Part shown: one piece after another, positions 25,611 through 37,390 of the stretch | How the letters are laid out: each line of letters begins with the position of its first letter | Numbering within the stretch: position 1 is the first letter of the stretch | From: Glandiceps talaboti | Lineage: Eukaryota > Hemichordata > Enteropneusta > Spengelidae | Assembly (NCBI RefSeq): GCF_964340395.1 | Contig: NC_135552.1 | Coordinates: 10,857,194 to 10,921,193, forward strand | Length of the DNA stretch: 64,000 nt | Reading direction: 5' to 3' | The notes under the pieces: model-generated | What the model was told of the DNA's origin: nothing | The model's database searches: none | What the model saw: the letters and a program-made list of their open reading frames with translations, nothing else | Program-made: the position numbers and the translations under genes

Positions 25611-26211
25611 CTGTTAACAAATAAGATCAGACATTACACCAAAACTAATTATTTTCAATTTAAAGCATGTACGTTTATTCTACTCAGATGATTTTAACGA
25701 ATCCTAGGATATCGTTTGCTAAATGTAAGGACATGAATAATGAGAGGAGCGTCAAATGTATAGCCATTAATTAAAAAAAATACAATGAAGAAAGAAATAC
25801 AAAAATAAAAAGTTTCAAACTTATTGCGGGCATGTTTTTTTTTTTTCGTTTACCAGGTCATGATAGCAAAGTTCATTCATCATTGCCTGCCAGGTTAATA
25901 CTACACAGTAGAGACTCCCCAACCCCCATAAATGTTGTCACTGTCAAGGTCACATATACAGGTCAATCACATATATACCTATTTTTATATTGCTATTGTT
26001 CTATTCTCCTTGGCACAATTTGACCTAATTCAATCATCCACGTTGTCAATATTGTTATATTTCAAATGGTAGCATTGATTATACTACAAAGTGTATTAAA
26101 GGTGACCAAGTCGTCGCATTAGAGAAGTTAGTGTATACCCGAAGAATGTATTTATTTTATGAAAAATTATACACAGTGAGAACACACGTATGTTATATAG
26201 TCGCTATCAAG

Positions 26212-26213
26212 TT

Positions 26214-26249
<36 letters not shown>

Positions 26250-26267
26250 CACTAGTATTACCACTAG

Positions 26268-26303
<36 letters not shown>

Positions 26304-26350
26304 CACTAGTATTACCACTACTACTACTACTACTACTACTGCTGCTACTA

Positions 26351-26417
<67 letters not shown>

Positions 26418-27180
26418 CACTACTACCACTAGTACTACTACTACTACCACTAGTATTACCACTAGTACTACTACTACTACTACTACCACTACTACCACTA
26501 GTACTACTACTACTACCACTACTACTACTACCACTACTACTAGTAATCTGACTACTACTACTACTACTACTACCACTACTACCACTAGTACTACTACTAC
26601 TACCACTACTACTACTACCACTACTACTACTAACTACTACTAACTACTACTACTACTACCTACTACTACTACTACTACTACCACTACTACCACTAGTACT
26701 ACTACTACTACCACTACTACTACTACTACTACTACTAGTAATCTGACTACTACTACTACTACTACTACCACTACTACCACTAGTACTACTACTACTACCA
26801 CTACTACTACTACCACTACTACTACTAACTACTACTAACTACTACTACTACTACCTACTACTACTACTACCACTACTACCACTAGTACTACTACTACTAC
26901 CACTACTACTACTACCACTACTACTACTACCACTACTACCACTACTACCACTAGTACTACTACTACTACCACTACTACTACTACCACTACTACTACTAAC
27001 TACTACTAACTACTACTACTACTACCTACTACTACTACTACCACTACTACTACTACCACTACTACTACTAACTACTACTAACTACTACTACTACTACCTA
27101 CTACTACTACTACCACTACTACTACTACCACTACTACTACTACCACTACTACTACTACCACCACCACCACCACCACCACC
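26212..27180. repeat. (ACT)n array with higher-order structure
   Basis: Nearly 1 kb of ACT/CTA with ACC variants. Blocks containing TAACTACTACTAACTACTAC recur near 26630, 26827, 26999 and 27070, so larger units have been duplicated. Poly-Thr and poly-Val frames are artefacts. Confidence 0.95.
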
Positions 27181-27187
27181 ACCGTCG

Positions 27188-27223
<36 letters not shown>

Positions 27224-27281
27224 ACAACAAAACAAACACAAACACAAACACAAACACAAACACAAACACAAACACAAACAA
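27181..27281. repeat. (ATC)n then (AAACAC)n microsatellites
   Basis: A CAT/ATC tract to about 27222 followed by AAACAC units to 27281. Confidence 0.9.
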
Positions 27282-27498
27282 TAATCACCTTATTGTGGAT
27301 TGTTACCCCTATCTACAAACACCATACCGATTCTACGACTACATATTCAATGAATGCAATACATGTACAATGTATGTGAGGTTCCAACCAAGCCTATTCA
27401 TGTCAACTCCGATGAATCTGACTACCACGCTCCAAAATACATGTACATTTTATAATGTCAAAACCGATTTCCCTACCTTTTTTCAAAAATAAACTTAC

Positions 27499-27543
27499 CT
27501 GACTTGATACGAGAACGGAAATCAAGAGCAAATGCAGCATCAT
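27499..27543 (-). CDS. gene B, exon 1: probable signal peptide
   Basis: Encodes MMLHLLLISVLVSSQ and ends at CAG|gtaagt in phase 0, matching exon 2. A short Leu-rich hydrophobic core after Met fits a secretory signal peptide. The first of two adjacent ATGs is taken as the start. Confidence 0.65.
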
Positions 27544-29155
27544 ATTTGTTAGTTGCCCGGATTGCAGTCAGTCAGTATACATAAGCCATAACTTCAAAGA
27601 AACAACTGTCACCAAGCGATGATTCAATTGGTGTGTCGGTCACATGACTTCTTTGGCCAATGGCCTTTCGATTGCTGAGCTGGTGCATTTGTTTATATCC
27701 ATGAATAATATGGTTTCATATTCACCATTGCTACAATATGCAAAGAATCTTATGGAAAGTCTAAGCTGTTTCTGGAATATCATATCAATATTAACATACA
27801 GATGATATTTTACTCTTTTATCATATGAATAGATAGTGTCAAAAATGCTTCTTACGTCATCTTTGTTTTGGTTCACGTTGTTGTCCTAATAACTATTTCT
27901 TGTGGCCTTTGATATGTAAAACATAAAAACTTTAATAAACCTAGCACGTTGTATTAGAAAAGAATACCTGAACAAGGCAAAATAAAAGTTGTGTCTTTAT
28001 GAATGTCGACACATCAACACACGTTTACTCCGCTATATTTCCGTTATTAGAAACAAGTGTGTACGCCTGCAGTAGTTGTGATGAATGTCATTACAAGTGT
28101 TGTATTCGCTTTCAAACAGCAATCTTATCTTATCATCTAAGTTTGTCATCAATTTATGCATCTTGCATAGTTTGAATTATGTTCTATTGTAAAGGAAAAT
28201 TTTGGTAGAAGGGTGGTGTCATATAGTTTGCAGCTACAAACCACGCTCTAATATACTTACAACAAATGCCCCTGTGGCTGTGCTGATGGTAGCCCTGTTT
28301 CTCATCATGACCCAATGGACCTTATATATTTTACTGGCAAAATGTCTAAAAACTGATGGCCAGAGCAGAAGAAAAACACAAGTTCATTCGTGGTATATAT
28401 AGATGGTGACAGTTCAAGCATATACTTATCTGGACGAAAATTATCGTTTATCGTTAAATACGAGACCTTTAAAGGTGATTCAAAATGCTCACATTCACTG
28501 TTGCTATTTTACACCCTCACTTTAATCATTTCTAACTGATGAGGCATCCAAACTATACAACTATGGATGGAAAGCATCACCAACATGTATACACGTTTAA
28601 TTCTTTTTTTTTCTAAGCCGACCAACCAACTTATCATTTTAAAGGTCTTGCGATGAGAAAGATAAAATGGACACCTTGACATGACTATACCTTCCATAGC
28701 ACATACAAAACTCGGTGCATGGTGTTCAGGGTAGGGTGTTTGTTTTAATTGTCGTGACACTTGGTACGTCAATGGTGATGTTGAGGGTATGGTACTTGTT
28801 TACAATATTCTTTTCACTGACATCTACCATTGTATTGATAACGCTTTGTTTTGCTATTATTCGAAGCACGCTGACATCGAAATTAATATAAACTTTCAAT
28901 CATTGGCAACATACGTTTTTAATTGACACTTCACTGAACGTGTATCAATTATCCATACACGGACATTGTTCTCATTTTGCGCTGCCCTTTCAATTGTCTC
29001 ATAGAAATGATTACAACAATATAATAAATAGCGGCGAATTCTCCTTGTCACCCATCACTCACTTCAATATGAAAAAAACTCAAATGAAAGTGACACTGTG
29101 TTAGATGAGTATGTTTTAGCTTATAGCATGACACATTTACAATATAACTCATGCA

Positions 29156-29200
29156 TATATATATACATACATACATACATGCATGCATGCATGCATGCAT

Positions 29201-29283
<83 letters not shown>

Positions 29284-29316
29284 TACATACATACATACAT
29301 ACATACATACATACAC
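29156..29316. repeat. (CATA)n / (CATG)n / (CACG)n / (CA)n compound microsatellite
   Basis: Successive blocks of tetranucleotide and dinucleotide repeats; all open frames across it are artefacts. Confidence 0.95.
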
Positions 29317-29347
29317 AACACGAAGTCGTGGAAATAAATGTATAATT

Positions 29348-29414
29348 ATGCAGTCAAACCCACGCTCCCTGAATTCAAGTCACGGCGCTTTGACCAGCTG
29401 AGCTAACATTTCAA
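29348..29414 (-). ncRNA. tRNA-like sequence (SINE head or tRNA pseudogene)
   Basis: On the minus strand TTAGCTCAGCTGGT is a perfect tRNA D-arm/A box. It is followed by an anticodon-like stem with loop CTTGAAT and a weak B box (GGTTTGACTGC). The T stem does not pair, so it is unlikely to be a working tRNA. Confidence 0.4.
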
Positions 29415-29454
29415 CTGGTAGTTTTCTAGTGAGAGACACACACATGGGGACAGA

Positions 29455-29458
29455 GAGA

Positions 29459-29556
<98 letters not shown>

Positions 29557-29571
29557 GGCAGGCAGGCAGGC

Positions 29572-29636
<65 letters not shown>

Positions 29637-29638
29637 GG
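29455..29638. repeat. (GA)n and (GACA)n microsatellite
   Basis: GA repeat to about 29528, then GACA/GGCA repeat to 29638. Confidence 0.95.
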
Positions 29639-30604
29639 AAACTAGGCTCATAAAATAAATTAATATAACCGATTTTACAAATAACTTTAAAAACTTCACC
29701 AACACATATATCTGTTTACTCTACAGTGAACAAATCCTGCTAGGGCTGAACTAAGAAATGTGTAGAAAAAAGAAGGTAAAACAGTAAAATTCAGATAAAA
29801 TAGAACTATACATAGTGAATAAAATGTTAATTCTAGCTTCAATTGAAAAACAGAATTTAGGTAAACTAGAAATTAATATATTTTGTTTACACACAAGTAT
29901 CACCCTTATTCGTTTTGTATTCTATAAAGATATACAGGACTGGTGTATAACTTCCCAACCCCATCCAACAGAGTAAGGGAATACCATTCAAGTGGAAAGT
30001 CGTCCATGTTCTTATGATAAAAGGGCACATCATGGGTGGTCTTCACAAATGAGACTCAACAAGCCAGGAAATATCGAAATAAATTGTCGCTGGGGGCGCT
30101 TACAATACCGTGGTTTAAATCTACAACACAACACAACATCTCAAACCATCAAACAATTTGGCCAATCCTCACTAACAGAACTTGAACAATGCAATCATTA
30201 ACTTATGATAACATTTACTGCATTTTTACTCGTAAAGAAAAGGTAAAGCAGTACGCTAAAGATGCGACAAGAAAATGTAAAGTTTGTGTACAGCTTTGAC
30301 GCCTCGGGTTGGTGATCACTATATCGTCAGGAGTTGTACTACTTGAAGCAGCTTGTTTTTTGTGAGAATGGAGATCACTTGATATATATATAGTAATACG
30401 AGTACTAGTACGACGACACATTGTTCAGGACCCTAGAAACAAAATCCAATACACAGGTGTAAACAGGTTTATATTTACTTGCAGTGTGTTTCTTTTAATT
30501 GACTTATGCGTTTTCTTGATGCCTCTAGTGCTCCTCCAGTTGAAGACAATGCTGAGGTGATAGAGGGAGGAGACGACTGACGGCCGACTGACGATAAAAC
30601 CCAG

Positions 30605-30856
30605 TCTGAAGACGAACCTCCCATTGACGACAAAACCACTGGTGATGAAGACATTGAAGATGGAGATGAAAACGAAGAGGAAGCGGAAGATGTATACGTA
30701 GATGTAGATGTAGATGAAGATGAAGAAACGGAAGATGGCGAAGGTAGTGGTGAGGACAATGGAGCGGAGGATACAAGTGCGTCAAGTGGAAATAACACGG
30801 CTGAGATTGAAGGTGCAGACAGTAGCAAGCCGATCAAGAAAAAAAGTGAGCAGTGA
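30605..30856 (+). CDS. possible last exon of an acidic protein
   Basis: After a possible acceptor (aaaacccag) an open frame of 83 codons reads SEDEPPIDDKTT, then mostly Asp/Glu with some Gly/Ser, and ends KPIKKKSEQ and stop. The same frame is open further upstream to about 30531 except for one TGA at 30578. Biased composition makes chance openness more likely, and no upstream exon was identified. It could be a pseudogene. Confidence 0.3.
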   Translation, partial: SEDEPPIDDKTTGDEDIEDGDENEEEAEDVYVDVDVDEDEETEDGEGSGEDNGAEDTSASSGNNTAEIEGADSSKPIKKKSEQ

Positions 30857-31369
30857 CGCTTTTATTTATACGGGGAAACATTTACTCACTCCTCTAGAAT
30901 TCCGATTTTCAAAAACATTTCGAAACTGACTCAATGGGTCATGCACGGTACATTTGTACCTACATGCATTTAACTACCAATGGTTTATCATATCTAAAAT
31001 CACAAAGTATTCTTACTTGTCTGTGTTAAAATTGACTTAACCTAGTCACCCACTCCATATTGTTACATATCGTAGACGTATATCAGCTCTATCACAGGCA
31101 AGGATGAATTTATTCCTTGTCTGTGGCGCTGTATACTATAACGTGAAGTTGAAGAGACTGGCTACGACATATCATAGGCCATACCATACTTCCATGGTTA
31201 TATATACCACCTTGCTGTGACCAGATGTGCACGTTTGCTTTGGAATTGTATAGGGATATGTAGCAACAGTACAAGTTTCATTCAAATTGTAACAAATTCT
31301 ACACTGATAAAGAGTCTCATGTCGATATTTCCAAATTTGAATACAATACGTATTGCATAACTTGAGTTG

Positions 31370-31625
31370 ATACACTATCGGTCATTTTTTATACAATGTT
31401 ACTACATTATCTGTAAAAAGTTTACTAGTACTACACTATCGGTTTATAACAGTTACTACATTATCGGTCAATTGATAAAGTGTCGGTTAATTTTAATACA
31501 TTATCGGTAATTTTTTTTACGGTATCAGGTTTATACTTTATCGATTAGCTACTACATTATCAGTAATATTTACTACAATATCAGGTTGATACATTAACGA
31601 TTGTATACTACATTATTTGTTGTAA
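31370..31625. repeat. degenerate AT-rich minisatellite (ACTACATTATCGGT-like)
   Basis: About nine diverged units of 25-35 bases, each with a variant of TACATTATCGGT. Confidence 0.7.
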
Positions 31626-31924
31626 CAGACCCTACATATCCTATTTTAAAAGGTGTGTGGTAAGACTAATATAACGTTCATTAGAATCACATACAACTAC
31701 ATGTGTGTATTTTGTATTTTTGCCAGAGCTGTGATTCTTGCCATACGTCCAAGGACACTGAAATAGAATGAGGGTCACTGACCCATACTAAGACAAGATT
31801 GTATTTGAGTTTATACCCTAAACGAATATAGGGACTATGATTTGAGCGCCAAAAAAAACACTTCCCGTGGGCAGAATCGTATCCAGGAACGCCTTATCGC
31901 ATATCGGATACCATGTTATGGTAA

Positions 31925-32136
31925 ATGGACCAATCGCTTATAACCGACGCTTAAAACTTAACACATAGGTCAAGAGGACAAAAGCTATATGCAGAACTAA
32001 GTACCTTTGTTATGCATCGTCTGCGTTCGTTTTACTTGCCGCCTTTTTGGATCCCTCATTTGCATTTTTTTAGTTATAAATACAGTAACGTTGTCAATAG
32101 CTTGTTATTCTGAACTACTGATCAACGTCGTTCAAT
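31925..32136 (+). promoter_or_regulatory. H2B-1 promoter (CCAAT, octamer, TATA)
   Basis: ATTTGCAT at 32058-32065 is the octamer typical of H2B promoters, followed by TATAAATA at 32075-32082 about 55 bases before the ATG. GGACCAATCG near 31928 and the following CGCTTAAAA block match the H2A-proximal half of the other bidirectional promoters, but no H2A gene follows on the left, so the partner has been lost. Confidence 0.85.
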
Positions 32137-32508
32137 ATGCCTCCTAAAGGAAGTGGTAAAGCCGTCAAGAAGGCCGGTAAGGCCCCAGCTGCCAGAAGTG
32201 GCGACAAGAAGAAGAGAAAGAGGAAAAGGAAGGAAAGCTATGGTATCTACATCTACAAAGTCATGAAGCAAGTTCACCCAGACACTGGTATCTCATCCAA
32301 GGCCATGTCTATCATGAACAGCTTCGTCAACGACATCTTCGAACGTATCGCCGCCGAAGCTTCACGTCTCGCCCACTACAACAAGAGATCCACCATCACC
32401 AGCAGAGAAATCCAGACTGCTGTGCGTCTCTTGCTGCCTGGTGAGCTTGCCAAGCACGCCGTCAGTGAGGGTACCAAAGCCGTCACCAAGTACACTAGCT
32501 CCAAGTAA
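32137..32508 (+). CDS. H2B: histone H2B (copy 1)
   Basis: Complete 123-residue core histone H2B: basic Lys-rich tail, then the histone fold ([51 protein letters not shown]) and C-terminal helix ending AVTKYTSSK. It pairs with H2A in the nucleosome. No introns. Protein identical to copies 2 and 3. Confidence 0.98.
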   Translation: MPPKGSGKAVKKAGKAPAARSGDKKKRKRKRKESYGIYIYKVMKQVHPDTGISSKAMSIMNSFVNDIFERIAAEASRLAHYNKRSTITSREIQTAVRLLLPGELAKHAVSEGTKAVTKYTSSK

Positions 32509-32511
32509 ATC

Positions 32512-32576
32512 GTATGCTAAGCATACACAAACCAAACGGCCCTTTTCAGGGCCACCACATCCTCCAAAAAGAGAAC
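32512..32576 (+). terminator. H2B-1 3' end: extra hairpin, histone stem-loop and HDE
   Basis: Hairpin GTATGC-TAA-GCATAC (32512-32526), then the canonical stem-loop GGCCCTTTTCAGGGCC (32538-32553) followed by ACCACA, then a purine-rich downstream element CCAAAAAGAGAAC (32564-32576). The stem-loop directs SLBP/U7-dependent cleavage of replication-dependent histone mRNA. Confidence 0.9.
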
Positions 32577-32929
32577 TACCAAAACCACACCCTTCGTTCC
32601 GTAATTTATTTCGACATATCCAAGAGCAGACAACAGACTACTAAAATACAAATGAAATGGTGGGAAATACGTGTTTGTGATACAACTTTGGAAATAACAG
32701 CGTTGCGGTTGCTTGCTTGTGGCAATGAAGAATGAGACAAGTTTCAAGCAAAGACATACAATATAATCAGTATCGGTAACTTTTCAAAGTATAAACACCA
32801 CAGGATCCCCGGTGACACACTCTGTTTACTGATTAGGACACTGCATGTGATAATGATCAAATGGGACAGTGTGGCTCATACCAGAGACTCATACCATTAT
32901 GATGTATAATATTAAATACAATTTCATAT

Positions 32930-32978
<49 letters not shown>

Positions 32979-35900
32979 CTACAGTAACAACTTCATCTTA
33001 TTATAATTCAAGCTACATACAACATGTTATTTGTTGATCACTGAAATCAGTATTGAAATGGATTTATTATTTTGTCTATTCATGTACTTCGAATGATTTA
33101 TTTTGTTATCCAGCAGGCGCACACGTAGCATTACTTTTACAAAATGAAGTCATCCCTCGGAAAATGGTTCATGTAAATATACGCTCAAAAGTTGTGAAGA
33201 GTTGGAACAAAAATACTCGACATGTTATCAATTTATCATTATTTCAAACCCAACTGCTTGTCCGACATGTAGATAATTGACTTTGGCTTTCCCATCGGCA
33301 TGCAAGGGTAAACAATGCCTTCTGTAAACATGCTATACCAAATCATGTACTGTTGTCCTCGCTTGGTACATGTAATTCCGACATCTTTGCTACCTCTGAT
33401 TTGCAAAAAGATGACTTCAATTCGGGTCGACACATTATGTGACTGTACAAACACGTGTGTGGTGTACGGGCCTTAGTTTGCTGTCAGTATACGCACGTAA
33501 GTTATATCTCTCTTCCCATCGCTCATTCCATTTTGGCTGTGTGTTGTGTCGGCATTGATAACACTAATGTATGTGTATCTAAGTAATAAATGCTATTTCT
33601 TGCCAATTATTTTGTAATAAACTAAACATTCCATAATCAAAAATACACACCACTCGGTTTCATTTCACCAACATTAAGATGTAACATTTCAAAATTCAAA
33701 GACCAACCCTACCGAGAAATGGTATGTGCTATGGTGCGTCTTGTACAATCTTATCTAATGTTATCAGCAGTAAAGGAAGTCACGTTGACGGCATGAACAG
33801 TCCTAGAACACCGTGGGAGTTTATTTTAGAACATGACAGATATAAACAAAGTCATAAAGCTTTCGGTCAACCGACATCAGAGGCACCGGCTGTTGTTTTG
33901 TGTCACTTATCTTGTTGTCTTTACCTAAATTGTCTCTGCTTGAAGCTCACTTCATGCAAGCAACCGCAACGCTCTATATTCCATAGTTGTATCATATACG
34001 TTGGAGTGAGTATATGATCGAAAATATATGAAATATTCAAAATTCTGCTAGGGACACTACCCAATTTCCCCAGCCACATCATCAGAGTTCCTCGCCCAAA
34101 ATCACGGTTTGATTTATGCACAGTATGGAAAGCAAGCATGTTTACCACATTACATTGTCCTAACTGCAGTCACTGTAACGATTTCACTACCTCAGCCTCC
34201 GCCAATCTAATCAGATTGGGTCCTCCTCTAGAACCACCAGCTTTGTTTTTCTGTGCATACCTCGTAAGAAAATAAAAAGTAAAACGAAAGATGTTGAGTC
34301 ATACAAAATAAAATATAAAAAAAGTATTGTAAATAAAAAAAGCTACAAAGTTCGCCGAAAGGAGCAACGGTAGTTGCAATGATTGAAATCTTAGAGTTTT
34401 TCCAGACATTAGCAAAATACTGACATATAACTGGGGTACTTATACAATACGCCTATTAGCTAGAAACTAGAGAAAACGACGCGAACGCGTTTACGTTCTT
34501 AATCTTACAATATAAAAGCACTTTAGTCTAAGCACGGACAAGTTACTTGTCTGTGTCTGTGGTCTAAGGGACTTTAGTGCCCCATCTCGCTTAATTCTGC
34601 GGCTTCGCCGCGTCTTGCAAAGCTAAGGGACGATAGTCATGAGTCTGGCAGCGAGACTACACTCACTGCGGCATATTTCCAAGTGCGAAGCCCCTGTGTT
34701 GAAAGTTTGTTCGGATTAACAATCTACTGCATAGCTGGTAAACTCGGATAAGAGTGATTGATAGCGGAAGGAAATAGGGAAAAATAGTGAGAGGAAACAA
34801 TAGTTATGATAGCAATATTTAACAATTTATTTGACATTTAGAGAAAATAAACATCGCGAGAACAAAATTAATTATTCGTCCTTTTCCCTTTGTCTGCACA
34901 CGTAATGAGGTGACGAAGTCACGTGAGGGAATAAGTCCCTCACTTCGGTTGATTATTACATATTGGGTGATACAGCGCCTTACAAAGCTAAAGGACGATA
35001 TTCACGAGTCTGGCAGCGAGACTACAGTAAAGTTTGTGGCTATTACAGATAGTTGTATGTGTGGCTAATGTCTTTTAGATCACAGACTTAGGCCACTGGG
35101 GGAACAATAGCAACGTCGAGGTGTAAGTATAAAATGAAATGAAATGATGTGATTTGTTGACATATCATTATCCAATGGCGGTTTTTATTATCTTTTTATG
35201 TGCTTTTATACTTTAATATTAAGAACGTTCACAATTATTGTCTTCTCTAATCTCTTGCTAATAAACGCATCGTATCAGACCCCCCCCCCCCCTTTTTCAT
35301 GGGTGTCTGCCAACTGTTGTTGCTTTTCATGTGCATCATTTTAAAAGTGTCTGTAGTTGTCCTGTGCACCCTGGCCAAAGTATTGGCAAAGTTTTCTCTT
35401 GTTTTCCCTTCTTTTGAATGCACCCAGTACCTAGTACAAGAACGAATATGAAATCAATGTGAAAAATGCGATTTTTAATTTAAAGAAAGATAATTGAGAG
35501 AAAGATTGTTGAGATAATAAAATAACCTGACGACAACTAATCGAAAATCTACAACAAATATAAGGACGGATTCACATCTTTGGATCAGAATGTGAAACTA
35601 AAACAAAATATTCAGTCGATCCCCCGACATGGCCTGTACCTGCGTTTTGTACCGATCGATTCTCCTTAGGAAAACAACGGTTCCATACTGTATTCCATGT
35701 AGTCTATCTGCTAGACCTCGGATGTTCTTCCGATAGAATACGACACACGTCCAAACATCGCTATCGAGGATGGAACATCCGAGGTCTAGCAAATGTCATC
35801 AGGATATAAATAACTGCCAATCAGAGAACCGTATTAGCGACAAGCACAAACAGAGGACAATAGCTAATTTTCCATGCATATTCATCTTAAGGAGGGGCTT

Positions 35901-36536
35901 GTAAAAATAACCACCAATGCGTTAACTAAAATGTGTGAATGACAACGTCTACACACTCATCAAACACAATTACTGTTAACTGATAAGACATAGTAATGAC
36001 ATAAATGTGTTTGTCAACATCCGCACGCAGAGATTGAATATATTAAACTATATATATGCATACATGGCCCAACCCACTAATCTCAATGGAATGCCCGGTC
36101 TGAAAATGACATTAGCTAGACTGTTCGGGCAAGCCCTCACTGCGAACTTCGTTCGCTTATAGTATCGAAAGAAAGCCCGAACGTCTAGCAGCAAGACTAT
36201 ATTCCATGCTACTTCACACCACAGTAGTGGAAAGACTTTCCCTTTTCTGTCTTCACACTTCGAGTCACTTTTCAAGCTTTCCGTAAGGTGTTTTCTACTT
36301 GTTTCTCTGTGTTAGCAAATTAATACCTTCGTTTTCAAGATTTTGTTGTATTCCTTGAACACTGCCGACAGCAAAATTCAAACAGTTTGAAATCAAAATG
36401 TCAGTTAGGATAACCCGAATAGTGTAGTACTGTAGGGATGGTCCTTCGAGTCTACAGGTAGGCTAGGAGATAACGGGAGTCAAAATAATAAAATATTATT
36501 TATTCATAGAATCATATGGTCCCTCTTATACCGTTC
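32577..36536. other. intergenic, repeat-rich
   Basis: Holds a (CAA)n tract (32931-32979), an inverted pair of diverged repeats (about 32680-32750 and 33937-34010), a repeated block of about 46 bp (near 34614 and 34980, containing GAGTCTGGCAGCGAGACTAC), a repeat at about 35080-35235 shared inverted with 39770-39915, and MITE family 1 copy b. No gene is supported. Confidence 0.5.
35700..36199. mobile_element. MITE family 1, copy b (500 bp, 9-bp TSD)
   Basis: Same ends as copy a in the opposite orientation (TAGTCTATCTGCTAGAC ... AGCAGCAAGACTA), flanked by TATTCCATG on both sides (35691-35699 and 36200-36208). Confidence 0.85.
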
Positions 36537-36690
36537 AAGCCCTAAAAAGGGGCCGTTTGGTTACTGTATGCTTGGCATACGATTTACTCAGCTTGGGTCT
36601 TCTTGGGCAAGAGTATTGCCAGAATATTTGGCAACACACCACCCTGGGCGATAGTGACACCTCCAAGAAGTTGATTCTGGTCTGGTCTGA
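36537..36690 (-). pseudogene. truncated H2A pseudogene with 3' end
   Basis: From 36690 down, the minus strand matches the C-terminal part of H2A ([13 protein letters not shown] region to KKTQA) with substitutions and an internal deletion. It stops early with TAA at 36584-36586. The extra hairpin is kept and a damaged histone stem-loop (CCCTAAAAAGGGG) remains. The N-terminal two thirds are missing. Confidence 0.8.
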
Positions 36691-36774
36691 TTTTTGTTAC
36701 ATTACAACTCAGACGAGTAATTTGGTCTGAGATTACAACTAAGACATGTAGTAGGCTCTCACCAGTCCTCGCGG

Positions 36775-36934
36775 TAGTCTAGCTGCTGGACCTCGAATGT
36801 TCTTCCGATACAATACGACACACGACCGAACATCACTATCGAGGATGGAACATCCGAGCAAGCCCTCACTGGTACTGCGAACTCCGTTCGCTTATCGTAT
36901 CGGAAGAAAGCCCGAACGTCTAGCAGCAAGACTA
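36775..36934. mobile_element. MITE family 1, copy c (160 bp, internally deleted)
   Basis: Both ends of the family are present with most of the interior lost. Flanks are TCCTCGCGG and TCTTCGCGG (8 of 9 identical). Confidence 0.8.
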
Positions 36935-36968
36935 TCTTCGCGGTAGCATCGTTATTAGCTGTATTGTT

Positions 36969-37127
36969 AGACTGTCGACAATAGCTCGCGCCTTTTTTCC
37001 CTACGTCTTAGCCGCGCTCCGATCCGGCGCAATACTACTATAATCGCATACTGATATCGAGGGCACGGGCCTTCGGCCCTCTATCTCTCGGTCCTTCGGC
37101 CCTCGATATCAGTATGCGATTATAGTA
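36969..37127. mobile_element. partial MITE family 2 with long perfect hairpin
   Basis: Starts TAGACTGTCGACAATAGCTC like the full family 2 copy at 58386, but the right end is missing. It contains a perfect 28-bp inverted repeat (37036-37063 with 37100-37127) around a 36-base loop that itself holds CCTTCGG hairpins. Confidence 0.65.
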
Positions 37128-37390
37128 TGTATGTATGTACCGATATCTACCGCATGATTGTACTAGAATATCGTTGTGGGGCCTCATCGACTACATTTGT
37201 TGACAAGTTTAATGAATACTGGATGCTCCGTGTTATTGCGATGCCTTGGGGCAACCTCATACCACTAAAAAGTCGTTAGTGGTCTGAGGGGCAACAAATA
37301 ATTAGCCATGCGTAGTCAATGAGGGTCCACGGCACCGATGAGAGTCTAAACATGCATGTAGACATAATTTACTCGATGTATTAAAAAATA

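Larger units (their letters stand above)
25611..27498 (-). other. gene B intron 1
   Basis: Dominated by the (ACT)n array at 26212-27180. No other coding signal. Confidence 0.5.
27544..31924. other. intergenic, repeat-rich
   Basis: Should contain the promoter of gene B just above 27543. Otherwise it holds microsatellites, a tRNA-like sequence, a possible acidic exon and an AT-rich degenerate repeat, listed separately. I see no complete gene. Confidence 0.5.

Noticed and set aside
29348-29414. Functional tRNA
   Set aside because: The A box is perfect but the T stem does not pair and the B box is off consensus.
33724-34017. 97-codon frame MCYGASCTILSN...
   Set aside because: No homology recognised, no splice or promoter context, and it overlaps a diverged inverted repeat.
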